Of a stretch of DNA of 64,000 nucleotides, positions 56,543 to 64,000 are shown one piece after another. The first letter of the stretch is position 1. The number at the start of each line of letters is the position of its first letter. This DNA is from Legionella sp. PATHC035. Lineage in GTDB: Bacteria > Pseudomonadota > Gammaproteobacteria > Legionellales > Legionellaceae. Below the pieces are notes generated by a model, which saw only the letters and a list, made by a program, of their open reading frames with translations, did not search any database and was not told where the DNA came from. The stretch covers positions 1,803,501 through 1,867,500 of the forward strand of contig NZ_JAPHOT010000001.1 in NCBI RefSeq assembly GCF_026191115.1. The letters are read 5' to 3'. Position numbers and translations under genes: made by a program.

Positions 56543-57829
56543 ATGGAAAAAGAAAGTCCGGTGATTTTGGTTGTGGATGACAGCGCCACCATGCGTTTAA
56601 TTACCTGTAATGCACTACGCCAAACGGGTTTTACTATCATTCAGGCGGAGAATGGTGAAGCAGCATTATCATTACTAAAAACTTCGAAACCCGATGCGAT
56701 TTTACTGGATGTAGAAATGCCGGGCTTAAATGGGTTTGAAGTATGTGCTGAAATTCGCAAACTACCTGATTGGCGTTATCTTCCGATTATGATGGTTACC
56801 GGCTTGGAAGATTATGAATCAATTAATAAAGCGTTCCAGGCCGGTGCGACTGATTTTACCACCAAGCCTATTAATCCCACGCTTTTAGGCTATCGGGTGC
56901 GCTATATGGTGCGCACTAATTCTTACTTTCAAGAACTGCAAGTTGCCGAACAAAAGGTCCGGGTACTCAATAACGAACTCATCGATAAGCTCGTCGAGAT
57001 CCAGCAAAATGCTATTGCCGTAGCACGCTTTGTGCCCCAAGATTTTCTGAAGGTGCTGAATCGTAAAAATATTGCCGACATAAAACTTGGCGACTGCGTT
57101 GAAAAAGACATGACCGTTCTTTTCCTAGATATAAAATCATTTACCTCTATGGCAGAACAATTATCTTCCGTTGAAATTTTCAATCTTTTTAATACGCTAA
57201 TGAGTTATTTAGATCCAGCCATTCTTAAAAATTCTGGCCTTATTGATAAATATATTGGTGATGCCATTATGGCCTTATTCAATAATGCGGATGATGCTGT
57301 TGCTGCCGCATTAGATATGCTAGAAGCCTTACATACGTTTAATACCACACGAGCGCGCGATAATCTTCCCCTCATCCACGTGGGAATTGGAATCAATACA
57401 GGCAACTTGATTGTAGGTACCGTTGGGTTTGAGGAGCGTATGGATTGCAGTGTCATTAGCGATGCGGTCAATATTGCCTCTCGGCTTGAGAGCTTAACGC
57501 GAAGTTTTAATATCGAACTCATAATTGGTGAAGAAACTTACGAGCAGTTAAAACAAAAAGAAAAATATAATTTACGTTTCTTAGGCTTATCGACAGTAAA
57601 GGGCAAAAGTCTGCCGATAAAAGTTTATGAAGTGTTTAATCATAACGCACCAGCCGAGGTGCAATTGAAAAAAGATTCTGCCCCTATTTTTACAAAAGCG
57701 TTGAGTCATTATGAGGCGAAACAATTTGATAAAGCGGCAAGCCTTTTTGAGCAAATCGTGACGACTAATCCAAATGACGCTCCCGCAAAATATTTTTTGC
57801 AGCAGTGCAAAGAACAATTTTTAAAGTAG
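56543..57829 (+). CDS. Response regulator with class III adenylate cyclase output
   Basis: 428 residues. Receiver domain 1-120: acid pair D12/D13, phospho-Asp D56 in ILLDVEMPG and Lys108 in TTKPINP. A coiled linker (about 130-160) leads to a class III cyclase (about 185-375): metal Asp196 (FLDIKSFT) and Asp240, substrate Lys236 (DKYIGD), Asp307 (SDAVN) and the Asn310/Arg314 pair (NIASRLES). Lys/Asp at the base-specifying positions favours ATP over GTP. The C-terminal SHYEAKQFDKAASLFEQIV resembles one TPR-like repeat. In the Wsp operon this slot is a diguanylate cyclase. Confidence 0.93.
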   Translation: MEKESPVILVVDDSATMRLITCNALRQTGFTIIQAENGEAALSLLKTSKPDAILLDVEMPGLNGFEVCAEIRKLPDWRYLPIMMVTGLEDYESINKAFQAGATDFTTKPINPTLLGYRVRYMVRTNSYFQELQVAEQKVRVLNNELIDKLVEIQQNAIAVARFVPQDFLKVLNRKNIADIKLGDCVEKDMTVLFLDIKSFTSMAEQLSSVEIFNLFNTLMSYLDPAILKNSGLIDKYIGDAIMALFNNADDAVAAALDMLEALHTFNTTRARDNLPLIHVGIGINTGNLIVGTVGFEERMDCSVISDAVNIASRLESLTRSFNIELIIGEETYEQLKQKEKYNLRFLGLSTVKGKSLPIKVYEVFNHNAPAEVQLKKDSAPIFTKALSHYEAKQFDKAASLFEQIVTTNPNDAPAKYFLQQCKEQFLK

Positions 57830-58123
57830 TTTGGGCCTTCTGCTCTCCTCCGCACTTTGTATCGCTCCCTTATCCGTTATCGCATATCAGAAGGATGATG
57901 ATTTACTCAAAAGTCAGGGATCTTTTCTCTACCCCTGCAGTGAATTCAAGAGGTAGAATCTTATCAACATGCATAGCTCCATTTTCCTATTAGTTTTTCG
58001 CGAAAACAATTTGATCATGCCACGCTATGCCTGTCATCTTATTAAAAATTTAACCTTCTGTTTTATATAAATTTTTTTAATGCAAACCGAAGTTACTTCA
58101 GGGGCTTGGCTCAACCTGTACCT

Positions 58124-59260
58124 TTAACCCGCTTTAATTTGATCAACAACGTGTTGATCAAGATGAGTCACAATTAAACTCACTAGTTTAACTGCTTGAT
58201 CATAATCACGCTTATCAAATACTCCAGCTTGTTGATGCGCATAGCGAATCGGTACACCGATATTAATACTGGGAACGCCTGAGCCAGAACCTTGCACTTT
58301 TGATCCATCTTGTCCATAACCTACTTCTGATTCCAATTGGACTTGAATGTTATTCTTTTTGGCTAAATCTAAAATCCAATTAAGCAGTTCTTGATGAGGA
58401 ATCATGGAACGATCGTAGACAAATAAAGTAGGCCCTTTACCTAAGGCAATGCGACCTTTACGTTTTGCAACTAACGCGGGGTAATCATCGGCAATGCCGA
58501 CCTCAACATTAATGGTAATATCAGGATGTGTACTTTGATAAACAGTACTCGCGCCACGCAAACCAACCTCCTCTTGTACCGTTGCAGCAGCATACAGTTG
58601 ATTGGGGCGGTCCTTAGTGTTTATGGAATCAAGAACATCGCCAATGAGTGCCAATCCGAGTCGATCATCAAGGGCTTTGGCTAAAAAGCGATTTTCACTT
58701 AATGGACTAAATTGACTGGCCGGAGTCACTTGCAATCCTGGGCGTACCTTAAATTTTGTTTCGGCTTGTTCTTTGCTTTCTGCGCCAATATCAAGAAACA
58801 CTGCATTAGCCGCAGGCAGATTATTTTTTTTAGCTTCCTCAAGAAGATGGGTGGAGTCCATTCCTGAATAGGCCAAAATAGGACCGTTGGGAGTCGATAC
58901 CATCCACCGTTGTGCAAAGATTACCGAAGCAGGGATACCGCCCAAGGGGATGATCTTTAAAAAACCATCTGGAGTAATGGATTCAACCATGTATCCTACT
59001 TCATCCATATGCGCCATTAATAAAACGCTAGGTCCTTTTTGATCCTCTTTATATTGACCAATTAAATTACCCATTCCATCCACAGTAAGCTTACTCATGG
59101 AGTGCTGCCATTGTTGCTTTACTACATCACGAACAGACTTCTCAAAACCGGATGCACCTGCTAAATCAGTTAACTTCACCAAAGAATATTCGTCAGCAAC
59201 AGCGCCGGTAGCCGCACTGATTAACATCAACCCTAGGGTTAACCCATTTAATTTGTTCAT
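58124..59260 (-). CDS. Secreted M42-family metallopeptidase
   Basis: 378 residues with a signal peptide (LTLGLMLISAATGAVA). M42 aminopeptidase fold: first metal ligand in LLMAHMDEVGYMV, the bridging Asp in LAKALDDRLG, the acid pair in TVQEEVGLRGAS, the Asp in VEVGIAD and the final His in PIRYAHQQAG. M42 enzymes are normally cytoplasmic; export by Sec is unusual here and could indicate a periplasmic or type II-secreted enzyme. Confidence 0.9.
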   Translation of the reverse strand: MNKLNGLTLGLMLISAATGAVADEYSLVKLTDLAGASGFEKSVRDVVKQQWQHSMSKLTVDGMGNLIGQYKEDQKGPSVLLMAHMDEVGYMVESITPDGFLKIIPLGGIPASVIFAQRWMVSTPNGPILAYSGMDSTHLLEEAKKNNLPAANAVFLDIGAESKEQAETKFKVRPGLQVTPASQFSPLSENRFLAKALDDRLGLALIGDVLDSINTKDRPNQLYAAATVQEEVGLRGASTVYQSTHPDITINVEVGIADDYPALVAKRKGRIALGKGPTLFVYDRSMIPHQELLNWILDLAKKNNIQVQLESEVGYGQDGSKVQGSGSGVPSINIGVPIRYAHQQAGVFDKRDYDQAVKLVSLIVTHLDQHVVDQIKAG

Positions 59261-59468
59261 AAAAACGTCCTTATTTTATATAAAATTCAAAACATCAAAT
59301 ACCTCAAGTTAGGAACTATATACCATTCACTCGAGAGAACCAAAATGGACGAGAGCGGAGATTTATCAAGAGCCTAATCCGCAATTATTGTAACCTGATT
59401 CCACTATAGTAACCGTATAATATTTAGGCTATTATTGAGCCTTTTTTAACATCGGAACAATTTTTGTC

Positions 59469-60287
59469 ATGTATACGGCCATCGTCATCCCTGCTCGTTA
59501 CGCATCAACTCGCCTACCCGGAAAACCTCTGGCAATGATTCATGGCCAAACCATGCTCCAACGCGTGGTGCAATTATCCCGTGCTGCTGTCGTGGGATTA
59601 AACAATGTTTCTGTGGTAGTTGCCACGGATGATGCCCGAATTGTCCAACATTGCGATGAATTAGGCGTTGACTCGGTAATGACCTCAGTTGAGGCGCCCA
59701 GCGGAACTGATCGAGTCGCCGAGGCCATCAGCACCATGACGAACAAACCGGATTTTATTTTAAACATGCAGGGCGATGCCCCGCTGACGCCCCCAGATTT
59801 CTTACGCGCACTGATTGATGCATTTGCTGCCTCTCCGTGTGACGCTGTAACTCCGGTGACTCAGTTAACCTGGAAACAGTTGGATAATCTGCGCAAAAAT
59901 AAACAAGCCACCCCCTTTAGTGGCACTACAGCTGTTTTCAATGAAAAAACAGGCAATGCGTATTGGTTTAGTAAAAATATTATTCCCGCCATCCGCAAGG
60001 AAGAAGAATTACGCCAAAAAAGTGATTTAAGCCCGGTATTTCGTCATATTGGCTTGTACGGCTATTCATTAGATATGTTGGAACACTATATTACTTTGCC
60101 AGAAAGTCCATTGGAACAAATGGAAGGACTAGAACAATTGCGCCTCTTGGAAAATGGTTATACCCTTCGTTGCATTCCAGTGGATTATAAAGGTCGCGCC
60201 AACATGTCAGGCATTGATAGCCCAGAAGATGTAGCGCGCGCTGAGGCATTGATTGCCCAATACGGTGAATTATTAGAGAGTAGGTAA
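59469..60287 (+). CDS. kdsB: CMP-KDO synthetase
   Basis: 272 residues. Activates KDO as CMP-KDO for lipid A core synthesis. Motifs: VIPARYASTRLPGKPLAMI at the N-terminus, VVVATDD, the metal/substrate NMQGDAPL (family usually NVQGDEP), HIGLYGYSLDML and IDSPEDVARAE. Slightly longer than E. coli KdsB (248), with extra residues after VTQLTW. Two bases before the next gene. Confidence 0.93.
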   Translation: MYTAIVIPARYASTRLPGKPLAMIHGQTMLQRVVQLSRAAVVGLNNVSVVVATDDARIVQHCDELGVDSVMTSVEAPSGTDRVAEAISTMTNKPDFILNMQGDAPLTPPDFLRALIDAFAASPCDAVTPVTQLTWKQLDNLRKNKQATPFSGTTAVFNEKTGNAYWFSKNIIPAIRKEEELRQKSDLSPVFRHIGLYGYSLDMLEHYITLPESPLEQMEGLEQLRLLENGYTLRCIPVDYKGRANMSGIDSPEDVARAEALIAQYGELLESR

Positions 60288-60289
60288 CG

Positions 60290-60922
60290 ATGACAACACG
60301 ATTACTCATTGCACGCCATGGTAATACCTTTGGTCCGGGGGACATTGTTCGACGAGTGGGAGTCACTGATTTGCCCTTAGTGGATAGTGGTCTGAATCAG
60401 GGACGCCTGTTGGGTTTGTACCTGAAAAATAACCACCTTATTCCTGATGTCATCTTCACTTCTAAACTCAAAAGAGCCATACAAACTGCAGAACAAGCAC
60501 AAAGTACAATGGGAACCAAGTTAGCAATTAACACCTTGGCTATTTTCAATGAGATCGATTATGGACCTGATGAAAATCAACCCGAGGAACACGTTGTTGG
60601 CCGTCTTGGCCAAGAAGCAATCCATGCCTGGGAATCTGGCGCGGTGGTGCCAGAGGGTTGGAAGGTAGATCCTGCCGCGCTGATTAAGAATTGGATGGAC
60701 TTTGCCAGCCGTATACGTCAAGAATACCCAGGAAAAACATGCCTTGTAGTGACCAGCAATGGGATCGCCCGGTTTTCACCCTATTTGACTGGTGACTTTG
60801 CAACATTTAGCGCACAATACGGAATCAAGATCGCGACCGGGGCACTGTGTCTCTTTGAAAATACTGAACCCTTTGAAGAGTGGCAATGTCGTGCATGGAA
60901 TGTGAAGCCAGCGCAGCTGTAG
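60290..60922 (+). CDS. Histidine phosphatase superfamily protein
   Basis: 210 residues, branch 1 histidine phosphatase. The nucleophile His is in LLIARHGNTFGPGD; FTSKLKRAIQTAEQA carries the conserved Arg, IFNEIDYGPDENQPEE the acid, and VTSNGIARF replaces the usual H-G motif near the C-terminus (His read as Asn-Gly). Its coupling to kdsB, two bases away, suggests a role in sugar or LPS metabolism, but the substrate is unknown. Confidence 0.85.
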   Translation: MTTRLLIARHGNTFGPGDIVRRVGVTDLPLVDSGLNQGRLLGLYLKNNHLIPDVIFTSKLKRAIQTAEQAQSTMGTKLAINTLAIFNEIDYGPDENQPEEHVVGRLGQEAIHAWESGAVVPEGWKVDPAALIKNWMDFASRIRQEYPGKTCLVVTSNGIARFSPYLTGDFATFSAQYGIKIATGALCLFENTEPFEEWQCRAWNVKPAQL

Positions 60923-60944
60923 CATGTAAGCTGTCTTGGCACTT

Positions 60945-60980
60945 TGTAGCCCGGATCAGTGCATCGCAATCCGGGCTACA
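60945..60980. terminator. 12-bp perfect hairpin after the phosphatase gene
   Basis: TGTAGCCCGGAT (60945-60956) and ATCCGGGCTACA (60969-60980) pair perfectly around a 12-base loop. No T-run, so either a dispersed palindrome of the GTAGCC family or a weak terminator. Confidence 0.6.
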
Positions 60981-61019
60981 GAGCAACATGTTTCAACTAA
61001 CTATTCTGGAAGATGATTA

Positions 61020-62759
61020 ATGAAATTATGGATGATAGTATTCTCTCTATTGATGCACTGCTTTTGCTACGGAGCTTCTGCATATTGTTTACCTAATCAA
61101 GCATGTTGGCCCAGCCAAAAACAATGGGATGCATTAAATCGACAAGTAAACGGTCATTTGCTACAAGGACATTCTCCCTTATCTCCTTGTATTAAAAACT
61201 CGAACAGCATCGCATGCAGCGATATGCTCAATAAACTTAAAAATCCTTATTTTATTGAATCGCAACCTGGAGCAACTCAATCGAATGGATGGGTCGATGC
61301 ATGGCAATCGGCAGTAAGTCCTTATGTCGTTGCAGTTGAAAATGAGCAAGAAATTGCTTCGGCAGTTAATTTTGCCCGTCAACATCGAATAAAGCTGGTT
61401 GTGAAAGGTACCGGTCATGATTATCTGGGTCGCTCCAATGCAGCCAATTCACTCCTGATTTGGACGCATAACATGCGCAAGGTCACCCTCCACGATCATT
61501 TTATCCCCCAGGGGTGTCCTACAACCCAGACCCCTAAACCTGCAGTCACCCTAGCCGCCGGTACCCGCTGGATAGAGGCATATAAAGAAGTCACGACCAA
61601 TAATGGCCGTTACGTTCAAGGAGGAGGATGCACTACTGTCGGTGCTGCCGGTGGATTTATTCAAGGCGGAGGCTTTGGAAGTTTTTCCAAAAAATTTGGT
61701 ACCGGCGCTGCAGGAATTCTCGAAGCAGAAATCATTACTGCCGATGGCATAATACGCACTGCGAACGCCTGCCAAAACCAGGATCTTTTCTGGGCATTGA
61801 AAGGAGGCGGAGGAGGCACCTTCGGCATTGTCAGTAAAATCACCTTACTCACTCATGATCTCCCGAGCTCATTTGGAAAAGTTAAAGGAACAATTACAGC
61901 GAAATCAGATGCAGCCTACCAACAACTAATTCGTTATTTTATCGATTTTTATCGAGACCATCTCAATAATGAACATTGGGGAGAGCAAGTGAGCTTCACT
62001 TCGGGTAATAAAATCACTTTCTCTTTAGTTTTTGAAGGTTTAAGCAAGCCTGAAGTTGACACGCTGTGGCAACCCTTTCTAGCTTGGTTAAGCACAAAGC
62101 CGGAACAATACCAATTTCAATGGGATAGTGCGACACGTCCGGCACAACACTACTGGGATTTTGATTTTCTGATTGCGAATGCCCCTAATGCCATTGTGGT
62201 CAATCAAGATAAAAAGGCCTCCCCCAGTGAGTTTTGGTGGGCATCAAATCAAGCTGAAGTATCCATGTACATCAATTATTATCTATCCATGTATCTCCCT
62301 TTCCAATTATTTGCTCAAGAAAACTCCGATCATTTGGCCAAAACCCTTTTTAATGCATCCCGTTTCACTGAAGTGGCACTTCATTTTAATAAAGGTTTGT
62401 CGGGGGCCTCATCTGATGCCACTGCCCGCCAGAAAGATACCGCCATGAACCCAGAAGTACTTGATGCGGCCGCTTTAGTCATTATTTCTGGCGGCCAACA
62501 AAATAGCTACGCCAACATTGCCGGTCATAAACCGGATTTAGTTAAAGCAAAAAAAGAGATCCATCAAGCGAATAAGGCGATGGAATTACTCCATGGCTTA
62601 AGCCCTAACTCAGGGACCTATCCGAACGAAGCAGATTATTTTATTAAGAATTGGCCATCTGCTTTATGGGGAAGTAATTATCCTAAACTACTGCAGATAA
62701 AACACAAATACGATCCGCACAATGTATTTAGCTGTCATCATTGTGTGGGAAGTGAGTAA
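61020..62759 (+). CDS. Secreted FAD-linked oxidase (berberine bridge enzyme-like)
   Basis: 579 residues with a signal peptide (IVFSLLMHCFCYGASA). FAD-binding PCMH-type domain: GTGHDYLGRSNAANSLLIWT supplies the likely flavin-linked His, and QGGGCTTVGAAGGFIQGGGFG the second linkage Cys, implying a bicovalent flavin. C-terminal berberine-bridge motif NYPKLLQIKHKYDPHNVFSCHHCVG. An oxidase of sugars, alcohols or plant-type compounds is likely; the substrate is unknown. Eukaryote-like features fit a host-interaction or environmental role, which is inference. Confidence 0.88.
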   Translation: MKLWMIVFSLLMHCFCYGASAYCLPNQACWPSQKQWDALNRQVNGHLLQGHSPLSPCIKNSNSIACSDMLNKLKNPYFIESQPGATQSNGWVDAWQSAVSPYVVAVENEQEIASAVNFARQHRIKLVVKGTGHDYLGRSNAANSLLIWTHNMRKVTLHDHFIPQGCPTTQTPKPAVTLAAGTRWIEAYKEVTTNNGRYVQGGGCTTVGAAGGFIQGGGFGSFSKKFGTGAAGILEAEIITADGIIRTANACQNQDLFWALKGGGGGTFGIVSKITLLTHDLPSSFGKVKGTITAKSDAAYQQLIRYFIDFYRDHLNNEHWGEQVSFTSGNKITFSLVFEGLSKPEVDTLWQPFLAWLSTKPEQYQFQWDSATRPAQHYWDFDFLIANAPNAIVVNQDKKASPSEFWWASNQAEVSMYINYYLSMYLPFQLFAQENSDHLAKTLFNASRFTEVALHFNKGLSGASSDATARQKDTAMNPEVLDAAALVIISGGQQNSYANIAGHKPDLVKAKKEIHQANKAMELLHGLSPNSGTYPNEADYFIKNWPSALWGSNYPKLLQIKHKYDPHNVFSCHHCVGSE

Positions 62760-62779
62760 AGTTTTTTTAATTAAGAAAT

Positions 62780-62815
62780 CCCCTCTCCCACTCTAGGAGA
62801 GGGGTTGGGGTGAGG
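62780..62815. repeat. CCCTCTCC-type palindrome
   Basis: CCCCTCTCCCA-CTCT-AGGAGAGGGG, followed by GGGGTGAGGG, directly after the oxidase gene. Same family as the palindromes after tkt, dsbA and gcvPB. A second short inverted repeat (GAGATCCCTCG...CGGGAGGAC) follows near 62911. Confidence 0.6.
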
Positions 62816-62975
62816 GTTCATTATCATAAGCCTCAGAACCTTCCCCTTTGTCCTCATCATCTCGAGTACAGATGGGGAACTTCTCGTTCTAAAACAGTGC
62901 CCACACAGGGAGATCCCTCGTTGCACTCGGGAGGACGGGATATCGTAAAAAAAGAGCAATTTCTAGTCCGTCCCA

Positions 62976-64000
62976 CTACACATCATCAAAATAATTTTTT
63001 AAGGTGTACTGTACCTCTAAATTGAGCTCACCTGAATTCAGGTCAATCGCACTGACCGTATCTCCAAGGTAGCCAATTGCCCAAAAGAAGAGGTTGGAGG
63101 TCTCCATTTTGGCTTGCAAATAAGGCATGAGCGAATCGGTAAAAAAGGCTTTTCCTTTTGCAGTCTTCCAGGAGGCCTCACCCAGGACAACAGGATATCC
63201 CGCTTGATATAAAAATCCCCATGACCAATCAAAACGTAATTGACTGGGCATCCCAGGCCCTGTTTCCCATCCTGCAACCTCAGCAGGATAGACATGGGGT
63301 GAGAAAACCACATGACCATTCTGAGCCGAATCATCACCCAGCAGCCAGGATAATGCAGAATCATTTATACCTTGCTTAATTAACTCATTCTTGAATTTGT
63401 TCTTATCAAAAACAGCAATGCCATTTTTAGCCTGCATTTCATCCAGCAAAGGTTTAAAATCCTCACCCCAATTTCCTTTAAAAAACACACGCTCTAAATT
63501 GCCACATAAAGAAGGATCTGGAGAATGGCTGTATCCATTGTCATTCACTACTTGTGATTTAGGGATACAAATTACCGGGTTATTCGAATCATCATTTCCT
63601 GAATCAGGGCCTTCGACAAACAACAGTAAATCAGGGTTATTTTTCTGTACTGCATTGGCAGCTGTGGCGATAACTTTAGTCCATGGGACTTGAGAGTCAT
63701 GAGATTTAAACCAATTTAATCGGTAAGGCTCATTAAAAATGTCAATGCCTATGACATTGTCTAAGTTACGGTTTTTAATTTCTGTAGCTAAAAGAGCAAT
63801 GTCTTGCTCATATTGCTTCATCTCATATACCGTTCCGTCGCGCATCACATCACCATAACCATGGCGATGGTGGATATCAATCATTACCTTGATATTTTTC
63901 TTTTTTAATTCGTGCAAAACGATCCAAAAAGCTTGCTTAGGACTCACTGCTTTTTCACACGCCATACCGTTACTTTGCCATGTCTTGCAAAATATACCGT
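62976..64000 (-). CDS. GH5-family glycoside hydrolase (cellulase-like), 5' truncated by window
   Basis: At least 341 residues; the frame stays open past 63965 to the window edge (reading IFCKTWQSNGMACEKAV), so the start is outside. GH5 motifs: IDIHHRHGYG, the acid/base Glu in IDIFNEPYRLNW, the HVYPAEVAGW loop, and the nucleophile Glu in VVLGEASWK. Likely a beta-1,4-glucanase active on amoebal or plant cellulose. Its signal peptide, if any, is not visible here. Confidence 0.88.
   Translation of the reverse strand, partial: GIFCKTWQSNGMACEKAVSPKQAFWIVLHELKKKNIKVMIDIHHRHGYGDVMRDGTVYEMKQYEQDIALLATEIKNRNLDNVIGIDIFNEPYRLNWFKSHDSQVPWTKVIATAANAVQKNNPDLLLFVEGPDSGNDDSNNPVICIPKSQVVNDNGYSHSPDPSLCGNLERVFFKGNWGEDFKPLLDEMQAKNGIAVFDKNKFKNELIKQGINDSALSWLLGDDSAQNGHVVFSPHVYPAEVAGWETGPGMPSQLRFDWSWGFLYQAGYPVVLGEASWKTAKGKAFFTDSLMPYLQAKMETSNLFFWAIGYLGDTVSAIDLNSGELNLEVQYTLKNYFDDV

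Overview
The window reads as chromosome from a Legionella species, probably not L. pneumophila itself. The grounds are: a tmRNA whose tag reads ANDENFAGGEAIAA; a ProQ/FinO-family RNA chaperone matching RocC next to a tkt-gap-pgk-pyk operon; a large protein with the CX5R phosphatase motif and genomic position of the Dot/Icm effector SidP; a DotI/IcmL-family protein; and a Rab-like small GTPase. A complete chemosensory cluster, which L. pneumophila lacks and L. longbeachae-type species carry, points to the latter group. Names rest on motif and context recognition; no database search was run.

Layout. Positions 1-6042 are AT-rich accessory DNA: the tail of an IS3-family element, a decayed DUF4238-like gene, a frameshifted secreted protein, a two-gene unit (small membrane protein plus an LPO_1073-like protein), a tyrosine integrase, and a membrane/methyltransferase gene pair. 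This DNA abuts the 3' end of ssrA (6043-6447), a classic integration target. Then come an M3 oligopeptidase, a candidate membrane effector, the glycolysis/pentose-phosphate operon tkt-gap-pgk-pyk, tRNA-Gly(CCC), rocC, a YqaE-like peptide, dapB, sidP and the mmsA-mmsB-acs catabolic genes. A near-complete purine operon follows (purL-M-Q-C-F-D-N) with PurS fused to PurQ and a wrecked purE at its end. Next are engB, cytochrome c4, dsbA, the Rab-like gene, a two-gene ABC importer, a repeat-rich gap with a candidate structured RNA, a DotI/IcmL-like gene, and the glycine cleavage operon gcvT-H-PA-(yciI-like)-PB.

Positions 49375-57829 hold a Wsp-like chemosensory operon (CheW, CheR, CheW, MCP, CheA, CheB) whose final gene is a receiver-adenylate cyclase, so the predicted output is cAMP rather than flagellar control or cyclic-di-GMP. 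The window ends with a secreted M42 peptidase, kdsB, a histidine phosphatase, a secreted FAD-linked oxidase and the C-terminal part of a GH5 cellulase.

The intergenic gaps are unusually rich in short palindromes of several families: CCCTCTCC hairpins, GTAGCCTG/CAGGCTAC hairpins, a 166-bp inverted-repeat element, and a tandem 125-bp repeat between gcvT and gcvH. The observations most worth following are the cyclase-output chemosensory operon, the Rab-like protein with altered nucleotide-handling residues, the SGxGSxN-motif gene pair by the integrase, the inverted half-sites in the integrase promoter, and the structured RNA candidate at 42620-42737.
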